Source: Planctomycetaceae bacterium (lineage in GTDB: Bacteria; Planctomycetota; Planctomycetia; Pirellulales; Pirellulaceae). Taken from it: DNA of 64,000 bases. The stretch lies in the NCBI GenBank assembly GCA_027487485.1, contig JAIYDN010000096.1, forward strand, positions 1 through 64,000. Reading direction: 5' to 3'. Under the pieces are notes generated by a model. It did no database searches, had not been told where the DNA came from, and worked only from the letters and a program-made list of their open reading frames with translations. The position numbers and the translations under genes are program-made. Below are positions 9,042-18,123 of the stretch, in pieces (position 1 is the first letter of the stretch; each line of letters begins with the position of its first letter).

Positions 9042-12000
9042 AGACAGTGATCCGTTGGGCAGTCAACAACATTGCGGGAATCAATGTTCTTGTCGTTTTG
9101 ATCTTGATTACCGGCTTTTGCTGTTTTTTTGGAATGCGTCGAGAAACGTTTCCGGAATTTCAGTTGGATGTCATCCTTGTGTCGGTTCCCTACCCTGGAG
9201 CCACCCCGGATGAAGTGGAAAGCGGGATCTGCCAAAAGATCGAGGAAGCCGTTCAGCCTCTTTCGGGGATCAAAAAACTGACCAGCATTTGTCGCGAAAG
9301 TGGCGGCTTCACGTTGGCTCAGCTCGATTCCGGAGTTGCGGATCCACAGAAGATCCTTTCCGAAATTCGATCGGCTGTGGACCGGATCTCTGTCTTCTTT
9401 CCGGAGCGAAGTGAAAAAGCGACCGTCGAACAAATCACCTTTCGATTACCCGCGATCCGTGTTGCAATCACGGGCCCGGAGGATGAATCCGCCGAAGGTG
9501 AGTTGCGATTGCGGACTTATGCCGAGTCGGTTCGAGAGCGGTTGCTGGAACTGGAATCGGTCTCTCAGGCTCAGATTCAAAATGCAAAGCCTTATCAAAT
9601 CGATGTCGAAGTGGACGAAGACACACTTCGCAAGTATGGCCTAACGTTATCGCAAATTGCGAACGTTCTTCGTCGCGAGAATATCGAGCTTCCAAGCGGG
9701 CAGCTCAAGAGCGATGGGCAAGAGATTCTTCTGAGAGGAAAAAACAAGCGCGATGTAGGCGAGCAAGTCGCAACACTCCCAGTCATCACACAACCCAATG
9801 GTGTTGTCTTGACCGTGGGGGATATCGGTAAAGTCCGTGATGATTTTGATGATGTGACTGCGATCAGCGAAATCAATGGCAAGCCAGCCATGGTGATCGT
9901 TATCGAACGAACGAGCGACGAGGATTTGCTGAACATCTCCGACGAAGTCACCGACTTTATTCGGACCGCCGAAATCCCGCCTGGCTACTCGTTGAAAGCC
10001 TGGGGCGATGAAAGCTTGGACGTTCGGGACCGGATCCGAATGCTTCGCGAAAACGGCCTTCAAGGTGGACTGATTGTTTTTCTTCTGTTGGCAATTTTTT
10101 TGAATCTTCGATTAGCATTCTGGGTCGCCATGGGCATTCCCATCAGTTTGATGGGTGCCGGAATCTATCTGCTTTACGCTGGCGACACTCTGAACATGCT
10201 GACGATGTTTGCGTTCTTGATGGCCGTTGGAATCGTGGTCGACGATGGAATCGTCATCGGCGAAAATATTACCGAACACCGCTTGATGGGCAAATCGAAT
10301 TTGCAGGCAGCGATCGACGGGGCAACGGAAGTACTTCCAAGCGTATTCTCAAGTGTCGCAACAACGATCATTGCATTCGTGCCGCTGTTCTTTGTCTCTG
10401 GGGTCATGGGAAAGTTCATCGCCGTGATGCCCGCCGCGATCATTGCCATGTTGGTTATATCCCTGGCCGAAGCATCCATCGCATTACCAGGACACCTTTC
10501 TCACGATACGGTAGCGCCCAAAACATTTTTTCAGCGCGTTCAATATACCTTTTCAAGAGCCATTGATCCGTTCGATTGGGTGTTTACATCGATCGGTAAA
10601 CCTTGCAACGCCGCCTTGGATTGGTTTGGCGAGAAGTTCTACGGTCCAATTCTCAGACTGTCGCTTACCTACCCTTTACTTCCTGTCTCGGCTGGCATCC
10701 TTGCGGTTCTAATAGCGGTCGGGATGGTGAGATCTGGGTCGGTTGCCTTTGAGTTCTTTCCGAGCCTGGATGGAAAGACCATTATTGGTAAGGTCATCTA
10801 TCCGGATGGAACACCCGTTGCCGTAACCAGTGAAGCCACTCGGCGCATGGAAGCCGCGATTCGTCGCGTGAGCGAGCAAGTATTTGCGGAAGAAATGAAA
10901 AAAGGGATCAACAAGAGTCCCAAACCAGCGGACCCAACCGCTCCAAACGGTCCAGTGGTCCTGACATTCTTGCAAGTTGGTTCTGCAGCCACCGGGGATC
11001 CCGCAGCAGGCGATCGCATTTCCGGATCCCATGTTGGGCAGGTCCAAGTAGAACTGCATGACGCGACCGCTCGAAATATCACCAGCGAGGCATTGATCAA
11101 TTTATGGCGCGATGAAGCGGGGGTCTTTCCAGGAGCAGAACGAGTTACGTTTCAAAGCGCGGATATTGGACCAGGAGGTAAACCTCTTGAGTTTAAGATC
11201 TTGGCGCCACGAAGCGAGGTAGCAGCGTTGGAAGCAGCCGTCGAAACCGCCAAGGAATCGTTAGGAAAATTCGCAGGAGTCTACGACATCAGCGACGATT
11301 CTGCGCCGGGCAAAGTCGAGTTCCAGTTCAGCATCAAGGAAAGAGCGAAGTCCTTGGGAATCACGGTTTCTGACCTGTCGGAAACAGTACGCAACGCCTA
11401 CTACGGTGCCGAAGTGATGCGTCTTCAACGAGGCCGACACGAAGTTAAGCTAATGGTCCGGTATCCCATGGAACAACGTCGTTCGTTAGCTGATTTCACG
11501 GACCTGCGAGTGCGCGGCGCAGACAACATCGAACGACCGATCACGGAACTTGCTGATATCAACGTGACTCGTGGCTATTCGGAGATCAATCGTCTAGACC
11601 AGCTTCGAGCCATCACGGTCAGCGCGGAAATCGATACCGCTCAAGGCAACGCCGCATTGGTTGCATCCGAACTACGTGAAAAGATGGTTCCTGAGCTTCT
11701 CGAAAAGTATCCTGCGCTCCGCTTTCGATGGGAGGGGCAACAGCAGGAAACGGCAGAATCGTTCAACAGTCTCGCGATCGGTTTTGTCATCGCGATGTTC
11801 TCCATGTATCTGTTGCTGGTATTCGAATTTTCGTCGTACCTACAACCGATGATTATCTTGTGCATTGTCCCGTTTGGAATCGTTGGAGCAATCTACGGAC
11901 ATGCATTCATGGGTTTGCCCCTGACTTTGTTCAGCATGTTCGGAATGGTGACTCTATCGGGCGTGGTGGTCAACGACTCAATCGTGCTGGTCGACTTTAT

Positions 12001-12367
12001 CAACCAATGCATTCGAAAGGGAATGCCAGTGAACGAGGCTTTGATGACCGCTGGTTCCCGCCGTCTACGGGCCGTATTCCTTACCAGTGTGACGACCGTG
12101 GCCGGGCTTCTACCGATGCTAACGGAAAAGTCGTTTCAAGCCCAAGCGTTGATCCCCATGGCCACAAGCCTCGCCTTTGGCCTGATCGCCTCTACTTGCC
12201 TCGTGCTTCTGATGGTTCCGTTCTTGTACAAGGTCTATGCGGTACTGACCTTTACCCCTGAACAAATGAAAGGCCTTGCGCCGGCTGGTCATCACGAAGA
12301 CAACTCGACGGAGCAAGGCAATTCAACGCCAGCGGCTGCATCACCTGCATCGCTGGTCGTGACCTAG
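9038..12367 (+). CDS. RND family efflux transporter permease (AcrB-like)
   Basis: 1109 residues, slightly longer than AcrB. The N-terminus INVLVVLILITGFCCFFGMR is the first membrane helix; PYPGATPDEVESGICQKIEE matches the conserved porter-domain entry. Two six-helix bundles follow. The proton-relay acids are in VGIVVDDGIVIGENITEH (TM4) and the paired motif is GVVVNDSIVLVDFINQ (TM10). Proton-driven export of hydrophobic compounds is the known role of the family; the substrate here is unknown. It overlaps the adaptor gene by 4 bp. No outer-membrane TolC-like gene lies in the window. The last ~30 residues are a polar tail. Confidence 0.95.
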   Translation: MKTVIRWAVNNIAGINVLVVLILITGFCCFFGMRRETFPEFQLDVILVSVPYPGATPDEVESGICQKIEEAVQPLSGIKKLTSICRESGGFTLAQLDSGVADPQKILSEIRSAVDRISVFFPERSEKATVEQITFRLPAIRVAITGPEDESAEGELRLRTYAESVRERLLELESVSQAQIQNAKPYQIDVEVDEDTLRKYGLTLSQIANVLRRENIELPSGQLKSDGQEILLRGKNKRDVGEQVATLPVITQPNGVVLTVGDIGKVRDDFDDVTAISEINGKPAMVIVIERTSDEDLLNISDEVTDFIRTAEIPPGYSLKAWGDESLDVRDRIRMLRENGLQGGLIVFLLLAIFLNLRLAFWVAMGIPISLMGAGIYLLYAGDTLNMLTMFAFLMAVGIVVDDGIVIGENITEHRLMGKSNLQAAIDGATEVLPSVFSSVATTIIAFVPLFFVSGVMGKFIAVMPAAIIAMLVISLAEASIALPGHLSHDTVAPKTFFQRVQYTFSRAIDPFDWVFTSIGKPCNAALDWFGEKFYGPILRLSLTYPLLPVSAGILAVLIAVGMVRSGSVAFEFFPSLDGKTIIGKVIYPDGTPVAVTSEATRRMEAAIRRVSEQVFAEEMKKGINKSPKPADPTAPNGPVVLTFLQVGSAATGDPAAGDRISGSHVGQVQVELHDATARNITSEALINLWRDEAGVFPGAERVTFQSADIGPGGKPLEFKILAPRSEVAALEAAVETAKESLGKFAGVYDISDDSAPGKVEFQFSIKERAKSLGITVSDLSETVRNAYYGAEVMRLQRGRHEVKLMVRYPMEQRRSLADFTDLRVRGADNIERPITELADINVTRGYSEINRLDQLRAITVSAEIDTAQGNAALVASELREKMVPELLEKYPALRFRWEGQQQETAESFNSLAIGFVIAMFSMYLLLVFEFSSYLQPMIILCIVPFGIVGAIYGHAFMGLPLTLFSMFGMVTLSGVVVNDSIVLVDFINQCIRKGMPVNEALMTAGSRRLRAVFLTSVTTVAGLLPMLTEKSFQAQALIPMATSLAFGLIASTCLVLLMVPFLYKVYAVLTFTPEQMKGLAPAGHHEDNSTEQGNSTPAAASPASLVVT

Positions 12368-12415
12368 TCATCGATTGGGTTGGAAGCGTCTTCAAAACGC
12401 TATCCTTTCAAGAAA

Positions 12416-13063
12416 CTACTTCTTTAAAAAAGGGATAGGCCGCAATTCGACAGTTTTGATGGACTGTAGGTAATCCAAAGTCTCCTTGGCTGCATCCCCG
12501 CCGACCTGTGCGTGAAAGTGAAGACTAAATCCGTGCGGACCTTTGGCGTCGATCAGCTTGGGCTGCAATGTCAAAAAGGCTTTCACCGCATCCAGCTGTC
12601 CGAGCATCGTAGCACAGAACAAATCGATGCGAGCGCCGCTCGCTAACAACAGATCTACGATCTCCCGTTGCCCCATATGCGATGCACCGCCCAAAGCTGT
12701 CTCCCAGTCCCCTCCGCCCCAATCGATCGATGCATTGACCAGAGCGGGTTCGCGTTCTAGAAGCTTACGAGTCATTTCCAGATCAGAGTGCGCGAAGATG
12801 ATAAAGTCTTGAACCAAGGTTCGATTGAGTTGCTCTTTACGCCAGGATGGCTTGAACCCTGGGGCTTCGTAATCGCGTTCAAAAGCAGCTTCGACCGGTC
12901 CTTTGGGAGTAGCTTCTACCGGCTTTTCGTCACCCGTCTTTTCGTCCTTGGGCTTCGCGTCCCCTTGGGCAAAGGCATAAGACGTGGCGCTGGCAGAAAC
13001 CGCCATCGCTGTCCCAGTTGCAGTGAGTAATCCAAAGGTTCGACGATCAAAATTTGCGGGCAT
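12416..13063 (-). CDS. Exported ankyrin-repeat protein with a Tat-type signal
   Basis: 215 residues. The N-terminus contains FDRRTFGLLTATGTAMAV, a twin-arginine pattern followed by a moderately hydrophobic stretch and a cleavage-like ASATSYAFAQG. A Lys/Glu/Pro linker follows. Residues about 95-190 carry ankyrin-like helices (LLEREPALVNASIDWGGGDW, REIVDLLLASGARID, LDAVKAFLTLQPKLIDAKGP). Ankyrin repeats are binding scaffolds, so no enzymatic role is expected. It lies 106 bp downstream of the CocE/NonD hydrolase on the same strand and converges with the RND gene, whose stop is 48 bp away. Confidence 0.78.
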   Translation of the reverse strand: MPANFDRRTFGLLTATGTAMAVSASATSYAFAQGDAKPKDEKTGDEKPVEATPKGPVEAAFERDYEAPGFKPSWRKEQLNRTLVQDFIIFAHSDLEMTRKLLEREPALVNASIDWGGGDWETALGGASHMGQREIVDLLLASGARIDLFCATMLGQLDAVKAFLTLQPKLIDAKGPHGFSLHFHAQVGGDAAKETLDYLQSIKTVELRPIPFLKK

Positions 13064-13169
13064 CGATAGCTCCAGTTTGAAAAATAGTAAATTTGCAAGC
13101 TTGGATTACCGGACGGAAGTAACGCGAACCCCAGCTTGTAATCCGAAGATGGGATCCGACGCTACAATC

Positions 13170-15110
13170 TTATTGGGGCAAGATCGGTAGCTCGATTGAA
13201 CTTGCATGCTGGCGATTTCGAAACAGTCGATGCGTCGCACGCACGAAATCCTTTTCTTCTGCGTCAAAGATGTTGGGCACATACTTCTGAGGATTGCGGT
13301 CAATAAACGGGAACCAACTGCTTTGGACGTGAATCATTAGTCGATGCCCCGGCTGAAACGTGTGCAGAATGTCACTTAGTTCCAACTCGACCATGGTTGG
13401 TACATTCGGATCGAATGGCTTGGGAGTTGAAAAGCTTTCACGAAATCGGCCTCGAATCACGGAGGCTCGCACAAGCTCATGACGGCCGTTTCCGCGCGAG
13501 TCTTTGGTGGCCGTTCGGTTTCGGCTAGCATCGGCAGCCTGCACCGGTTCCTCATCGATAATCTTGACGATCCAATCCGCGTCCCCTTGGTCGGTTGATA
13601 CCCAAAGTTTAGCAACGATTGGACCAGCGACCGTCATAGGCTCTCGTAAAACCTCGCTACGGTAGACAAGTACATCCGGTCGCCAGGAAGCAAATCTTTG
13701 GTCTTCGGTTACATACTCTTTGGCCCAGTTCGTTGTGATTTCTGTTGTGTAGGGAACCGGTTTGTTCGGATCACTCAGGAAGGAATCCGACGCGTCGTCG
13801 GTCAATGGTTTCTTGTTCGACAACCGACCTGCATCCTCCAGGAACCAGCTTTGCTTTTTGGTTCTCGCAGGAGGCCATTCATCAAACTGACGCCAACGAT
13901 TTGCACCCGTTTCGAAGACCGTTGCTTCTGGTGGGGAAAAGTTGGACAGGCCCTTCTTTGTCCCTGTTTGCGACGGATCATTCCTGAGCTTGGACTCAAA
14001 GAACGGAATGAGAATATTTTGGTTGTACCAGTTCGACGTTGCGAAGCCGAAGTCCGCTTGGCCTAGCTTTCTCCCCTCGTCGGAGGCCCATTGGCCATGG
14101 GACCAAGGCCCCATGACCAAATAGTTGTTGGCATTTGGGTTCTGTGCCTCGATGGCAGCATATGTTTTTAATGGACCATAAAGATCTTCAGTATCATACC
14201 ATCCGCCAACGGTAAGCACGGCAGCATTGATATTCTTGAGATGGGGTAGCAAGTTTCGTTCTTGCCAGAACGAGTCATAGTTGGGATGAGCTTCCAGATC
14301 ATTCCAGAAAGCGATCTCTTCCTTAAAGTATTTCTCATCCACATTGCGAAGAGGCCCAAGGTCAAGAAAGAATTGGTAACCGTCCTTGGAAGGAAAGGCG
14401 AAAGACGGATTGCCCTCGGTCGTTGGATCGGGACGGGAACGACCAAAGGAATAAAAGAAGTTGAAGCCCATCGGCAAAACGAAGGCACCGTTGCGGTGAA
14501 AATCGTCGAAGAACCAGTCTGCGATGGGAGCTTGAGGGGAAACGGCTGCTAGGGCTGGATGGGAGTCGATTGCACCCGCAGAACTATAGAACCCAGGGTA
14601 AGAAATTCCCCACTGCCCAACACGTCCATTGTTGCGTTTCGTATTCTTCACAAGCCAATCGATGGTATCGTAGGTATCGCTGCTCTCGTCGATTTGTTCG
14701 TTGTTCTTTTTGCTGGCGACATGTGGGCGCATGTTGACGAAATGACCGCCGCTCATGTATCGACCTCGAACATCCTGGAATACGAAAATGTAGCGGTTCT
14801 TTTCGAACTCCGGGCTTGGCCCGAGACGTCCTTTGTATTGAGACAATCCGTAGGGACCGACACTGTACGGTGTTCGACTCAAGAGAATTGGATACGTTTG
14901 ATTGGGATCGATATCATTGGGCTCGTAAATGGACGTGAACAATTCGACGCCATCTCGCATTGGGATTTTCACTTCTGATTTTCGATAATTGGCCCTGATG
15001 AACTCCGCGCGTTCATCAGGCACCGCCTGTGCCTGTGCCTGTGCGGTACAGCAATGAAAAAGAGTCGTCGCCAACAAAGCGAATGCAAAGAAAACGCGTT
15101 GTGAAGTCAT
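13170..15110 (-). CDS. Exported CocE/NonD family serine hydrolase (X-Pro dipeptidyl-peptidase S15 fold)
   Basis: 646 residues with a Sec signal peptide (MTSQRVFFAFALLATTLFHC, then AQAQAQA). The alpha/beta hydrolase core starts at VKIPMRDGVELFTSIYEP. The nucleophile is S170 in GQWGISYPGFYSSAG and VMGPWSHGQW carries the likely catalytic His. The C-terminal third (PMTVAGPIVAKLWVSTDQGD, then HRLMIHVQSSWFP) is the jelly-roll domain of the S15/CocE family. Members cleave esters or acyl-peptide bonds (cocaine esterase, glutaryl-7-ACA acylase, X-Pro dipeptidyl-peptidase); the substrate cannot be told from sequence. The signal peptide contains a short tandem repeat encoding (AQ)n. Confidence 0.9.
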   Translation of the reverse strand: MTSQRVFFAFALLATTLFHCCTAQAQAQAVPDERAEFIRANYRKSEVKIPMRDGVELFTSIYEPNDIDPNQTYPILLSRTPYSVGPYGLSQYKGRLGPSPEFEKNRYIFVFQDVRGRYMSGGHFVNMRPHVASKKNNEQIDESSDTYDTIDWLVKNTKRNNGRVGQWGISYPGFYSSAGAIDSHPALAAVSPQAPIADWFFDDFHRNGAFVLPMGFNFFYSFGRSRPDPTTEGNPSFAFPSKDGYQFFLDLGPLRNVDEKYFKEEIAFWNDLEAHPNYDSFWQERNLLPHLKNINAAVLTVGGWYDTEDLYGPLKTYAAIEAQNPNANNYLVMGPWSHGQWASDEGRKLGQADFGFATSNWYNQNILIPFFESKLRNDPSQTGTKKGLSNFSPPEATVFETGANRWRQFDEWPPARTKKQSWFLEDAGRLSNKKPLTDDASDSFLSDPNKPVPYTTEITTNWAKEYVTEDQRFASWRPDVLVYRSEVLREPMTVAGPIVAKLWVSTDQGDADWIVKIIDEEPVQAADASRNRTATKDSRGNGRHELVRASVIRGRFRESFSTPKPFDPNVPTMVELELSDILHTFQPGHRLMIHVQSSWFPFIDRNPQKYVPNIFDAEEKDFVRATHRLFRNRQHASSIELPILPQ

Positions 15111-15231
15111 GGTTGGAATGCTGTCCTGTTAAGGTCTGCCCAATCAGTCAATCGAAACGACCGAGTCAAACAATATCGGGCTGACCAGTGGAGTTAAGGT
15201 TAGTTAGAAATCTGATGATCATTGAAGATGC

Positions 15232-16512
15232 TTAAACAAGGTCTCGCCAGAGCGGAACAAAGGGAGGTTGTTCTTCACCAATTTGAAATGCCTGCTCGAC
15301 AAGTTTGCTGGCTTCCAAACGCTTTAAAGGATCATCGCATAAAAGGGAAAGCAAGGGCTGAGAAGCTTGGACGGCATCCCCAATTTTGCATTCCATTTTC
15401 AGCCCTACGCTGAAATCGATGGGCTCACCGGCCTTTTTGCGGCCTCCACCCATGGCGATGATGACTTGACCGAGCAATTGTCCATCGATTGCAGTGACAT
15501 AGCCAGACCTAGGAGCGAAGCAAGGGGTTTCGGCCCCCAACGCTCGTCTTGCACTCAGGTCTCCACCTTGCCAAGCCACCATACGTTCGAAACGCTCCAA
15601 AGCGGCTCCGCTATCGAGAAGCCGTTCCAATCGAAGCCTCGCGTCATCCAAGTTGGTTTCCAGAGCGGTACTTAGCAAGAGTCGGGCGGCAAGTTCCACG
15701 GTAAGCTCCCGAACTTCGCTTGGGCCCCCCCCTTGAAGAGTCTCAATCGATTCGTCCACTTCGCAAGCATTGCCGACCATCTTTCCAAGAGGTTGCGTCA
15801 TGTCCGTGATCAATGCATAAGTGTTAACATTGGCATCGCGGCCTACTCGCATCAAGGATCTGGCTAGTTCTTCGGCCAACGGTTCTGTGGGCAAAAAAGC
15901 CCCGCTTCCAAATTTGACATCCAGCACTAATGCATCCAGCGTTTCCGCAATTTTTTTGGACATGATACTGGCGGTGATCAACGGTATCGAAGGGACTGTC
16001 GCGGTGACATCGCGAAGGCCATAAAGCTTCTTGTCCGCAGGAACAAGCGTTTCGCTAGCCCCAGTGATCACACATCCGATACCATGGAGTTGCTTTTCAA
16101 TTTCGTCTTCGTTCAAGTTCGTACGAAAGCCTTCGATCGCCTCCAGTTTATCGAGCGTTCCACCCGTGATCCCAAGCCCGCGACCGCTGATCATGGGGAC
16201 GTGGAGGTCACAGCAAGCAAGTAGCGGAGCCAAAATCAACGATGTTTTGTCCCCCAGTCCACCGGTCGAATGCTTATCGACACGTAAGTGCGAGCCACAT
16301 CGCTTGAGACGGGATCCGCTATCGATCATAGCATTGGTTAAAGTCGAAATCTCTTGCTCGGTCATCCCGTTTAAGTAGATCGCCATCGCAAGGGCTGACA
16401 TTTGATAATCCGGAATCGAACCTTTGGCGTAGCCATCTACCATGTATCGAATTTCATCATCCGAAAGCGGTTTTCGGTCGCGTTTATGCGAAATCACAAC
16501 GGCGGGGATCAT
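15232..16512 (-). CDS. deoA: Pyrimidine-nucleoside (thymidine) phosphorylase
   Basis: 426 residues. The N-terminal helical domain begins with KRDRKPLSDDEIRYMVDGY; the family signature KHSTGGLGDKTSLILAPLLA is followed by GRGLGITGGTLDKLEAI. The enzyme splits thymidine, deoxyuridine or uridine with phosphate into free base and (deoxy)ribose 1-phosphate in nucleoside salvage. KFGSGAFLPT and the C-terminal alpha/beta domain complete the fold. Whether it prefers thymidine (DeoA) or several pyrimidines (Pdp) cannot be decided by reading. It is divergent from the HtrA gene, with 129 bp between the starts. Confidence 0.93.
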   Translation of the reverse strand: MIPAVVISHKRDRKPLSDDEIRYMVDGYAKGSIPDYQMSALAMAIYLNGMTEQEISTLTNAMIDSGSRLKRCGSHLRVDKHSTGGLGDKTSLILAPLLACCDLHVPMISGRGLGITGGTLDKLEAIEGFRTNLNEDEIEKQLHGIGCVITGASETLVPADKKLYGLRDVTATVPSIPLITASIMSKKIAETLDALVLDVKFGSGAFLPTEPLAEELARSLMRVGRDANVNTYALITDMTQPLGKMVGNACEVDESIETLQGGGPSEVRELTVELAARLLLSTALETNLDDARLRLERLLDSGAALERFERMVAWQGGDLSARRALGAETPCFAPRSGYVTAIDGQLLGQVIIAMGGGRKKAGEPIDFSVGLKMECKIGDAVQASQPLLSLLCDDPLKRLEASKLVEQAFQIGEEQPPFVPLWRDLV

Positions 16513-16641
16513 ATTCGTGCCTACGACGATGAAAGGAATCGACTAAACTGGGGGCAGGTTGGACGCAGCGACAAACGACCTTCAATCGTGGCTGCGGACA
16601 AAGACCAAAGCACATCATATCTATGGACGAGCAAATCAGGA

Positions 16642-17784
16642 ATGAAACAACTTAAAATGATCCAGTCTATCGCTTTCAAGCTTGGTCTCGTTCTGGTGTT
16701 GGTTGGGATCGGTCGGCAAACGATATCTGCTCAGGATACCAGCGTTTCCGAGCAAGCGTCCGTGAATAACGATGCTCCAGCAGTGGTAGCACTTGAAGAC
16801 TACGCTCTTACTGGACGCACCCAGGCAAGGAATTTGGCATTAGCTTTTCAAGCGGCTTCCAGCAAAATGATGCCAAGCGTGGTGACGGTTCTTTCCAAAC
16901 GAAAGGATGTTGACGGGACCCTCGAAGAACTGGATTGGTTGAGTGAAGATTCCGCAGAGGATTACGACTTAGGCTCAGGCGTGATCATTACTTCCGACGG
17001 GTTATGCGTCACCAACCATCACGTGGTGAAGTTTGGCAAAAGCATTCGAGTCAGGCTTTCGGATGGACGAACCATGATGGGTTCTGATCTCAGATCCGAC
17101 CCAAGCAGTGACATCGCCGTGTTCAAACTGCTTAGCAAACAACCTCTTCCAGCCGCCACGATGGGGGACTCGGATCAACTGATTATCGGCGACTGGGTCA
17201 TGGCGATTGGCAGCCCATTTTCGCTCGATCAAACCGTCAGCGTGGGGATTATCAGCAGCAAAGGGCGATCGATGCGCAAACTGCTAGAAGGTCAGCTACT
17301 GCAAACCGACGCAACCATCAATCCTGGTAATTCAGGCGGTGCGTTGCTAGACCTGAACGGTGATCTTGTCGGAATCAACACGGCCATTGCAACCACCAGC
17401 GGTCAATTCCAAGGAGTGGGTTTTGCGATTCCGATCCGTCGTGTCCAGTGGATTACCAAAGAGTTGGTCGAGAACGGGAAAGTTCGCCGTTCGAAAATGG
17501 GAGTGCGAGTTGACAGAATACCCCAGGATCTAGCTGATGAGCTCAATCTAGGGGTGCAAAGCGGTGTTTATGTCACCCGCGTCGTGCCAGACAATCCTGC
17601 CGAACAGAGCGGCGTACTGATGGGAGACATCATTCTTTCGGTGGGGAACCAAAAAGTCCCAACCCCGGATGATTTCCGAAGTCTAGTCGAGCAGCTGCCG
17701 GCCGATCGAGATTATTCGCTAAAAATTTTACGAGATGGGTCTGCGATCAATCTGTCGGTTACACCTGTTGTACGCGACGAATAA
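16642..17784 (+). CDS. Exported HtrA/DegP-type serine protease with a PDZ domain (first copy)
   Basis: 380 residues from the ATG at 16642. An upstream open stretch to 16402 runs antisense into deoA and lacks a signal peptide, so it is not used. A signal peptide (about 9-30) ends at QTISAQD. The trypsin-like triad is H127 (VTNHHVV), D157 (SSDIAVFKL) and S231 (NPGNSGGALLDL). One PDZ domain (about 290-375, GVYVTRVVPDNPAEQSGVLMGDIILSVG) follows. S1C proteases refold or degrade damaged envelope proteins. A second S1C gene lies at 59708-60940; the two differ in sequence and spacing, so they are not a recent duplication. Confidence 0.93.
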   Translation: MKQLKMIQSIAFKLGLVLVLVGIGRQTISAQDTSVSEQASVNNDAPAVVALEDYALTGRTQARNLALAFQAASSKMMPSVVTVLSKRKDVDGTLEELDWLSEDSAEDYDLGSGVIITSDGLCVTNHHVVKFGKSIRVRLSDGRTMMGSDLRSDPSSDIAVFKLLSKQPLPAATMGDSDQLIIGDWVMAIGSPFSLDQTVSVGIISSKGRSMRKLLEGQLLQTDATINPGNSGGALLDLNGDLVGINTAIATTSGQFQGVGFAIPIRRVQWITKELVENGKVRRSKMGVRVDRIPQDLADELNLGVQSGVYVTRVVPDNPAEQSGVLMGDIILSVGNQKVPTPDDFRSLVEQLPADRDYSLKILRDGSAINLSVTPVVRDE

Positions 17785-18123
17785 TCGCTCAAATGGAACC
17801 AATGGGGCTCCATTTTGTGGTTGCCGTCAACATTATGGCTGAATGTTAAAATTTCTTGATTAAGTAGGTTGAGAAAATTGAGTAGATTTTGCCTTAGCAC
17901 ACTTCCCTAAAGGAATAGGCAAGTTAAACTCGTTGCGGGATTCGGAACGATCTCAAATGATTTGTGATCCGCCAACGGTTTCTCTAGCGTCCGTTGGCAA
18001 CTGCCCCAACTCAGATGGACAACTTTGAATTACAGCCCGTTCCATATGTTTGCAACGGTTTAGTAAGTGTTTTTGACTGGCCTCATTTTCGGTGGCCGCT
18101 TTTTTTACTTCGAGGAGACTACG
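17785..18123 (+). promoter_or_regulatory. Leader region of the YTV-protein gene, with a hairpin
   Basis: This 339-bp gap holds no gene. It contains a perfect 8-bp inverted repeat, GCCAACGG (17971-17978) and CCGTTGGC (17991-17998), with a 12-nt loop. A T-run follows a weaker GGCC/GGCC pair near 18083-18110. A clear Shine-Dalgarno (GAGGAG) lies about 6 nt upstream of the ATG at 18124. The long leader and stable hairpin fit a stable, highly expressed transcript. No exact promoter could be fixed. Confidence 0.5.
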
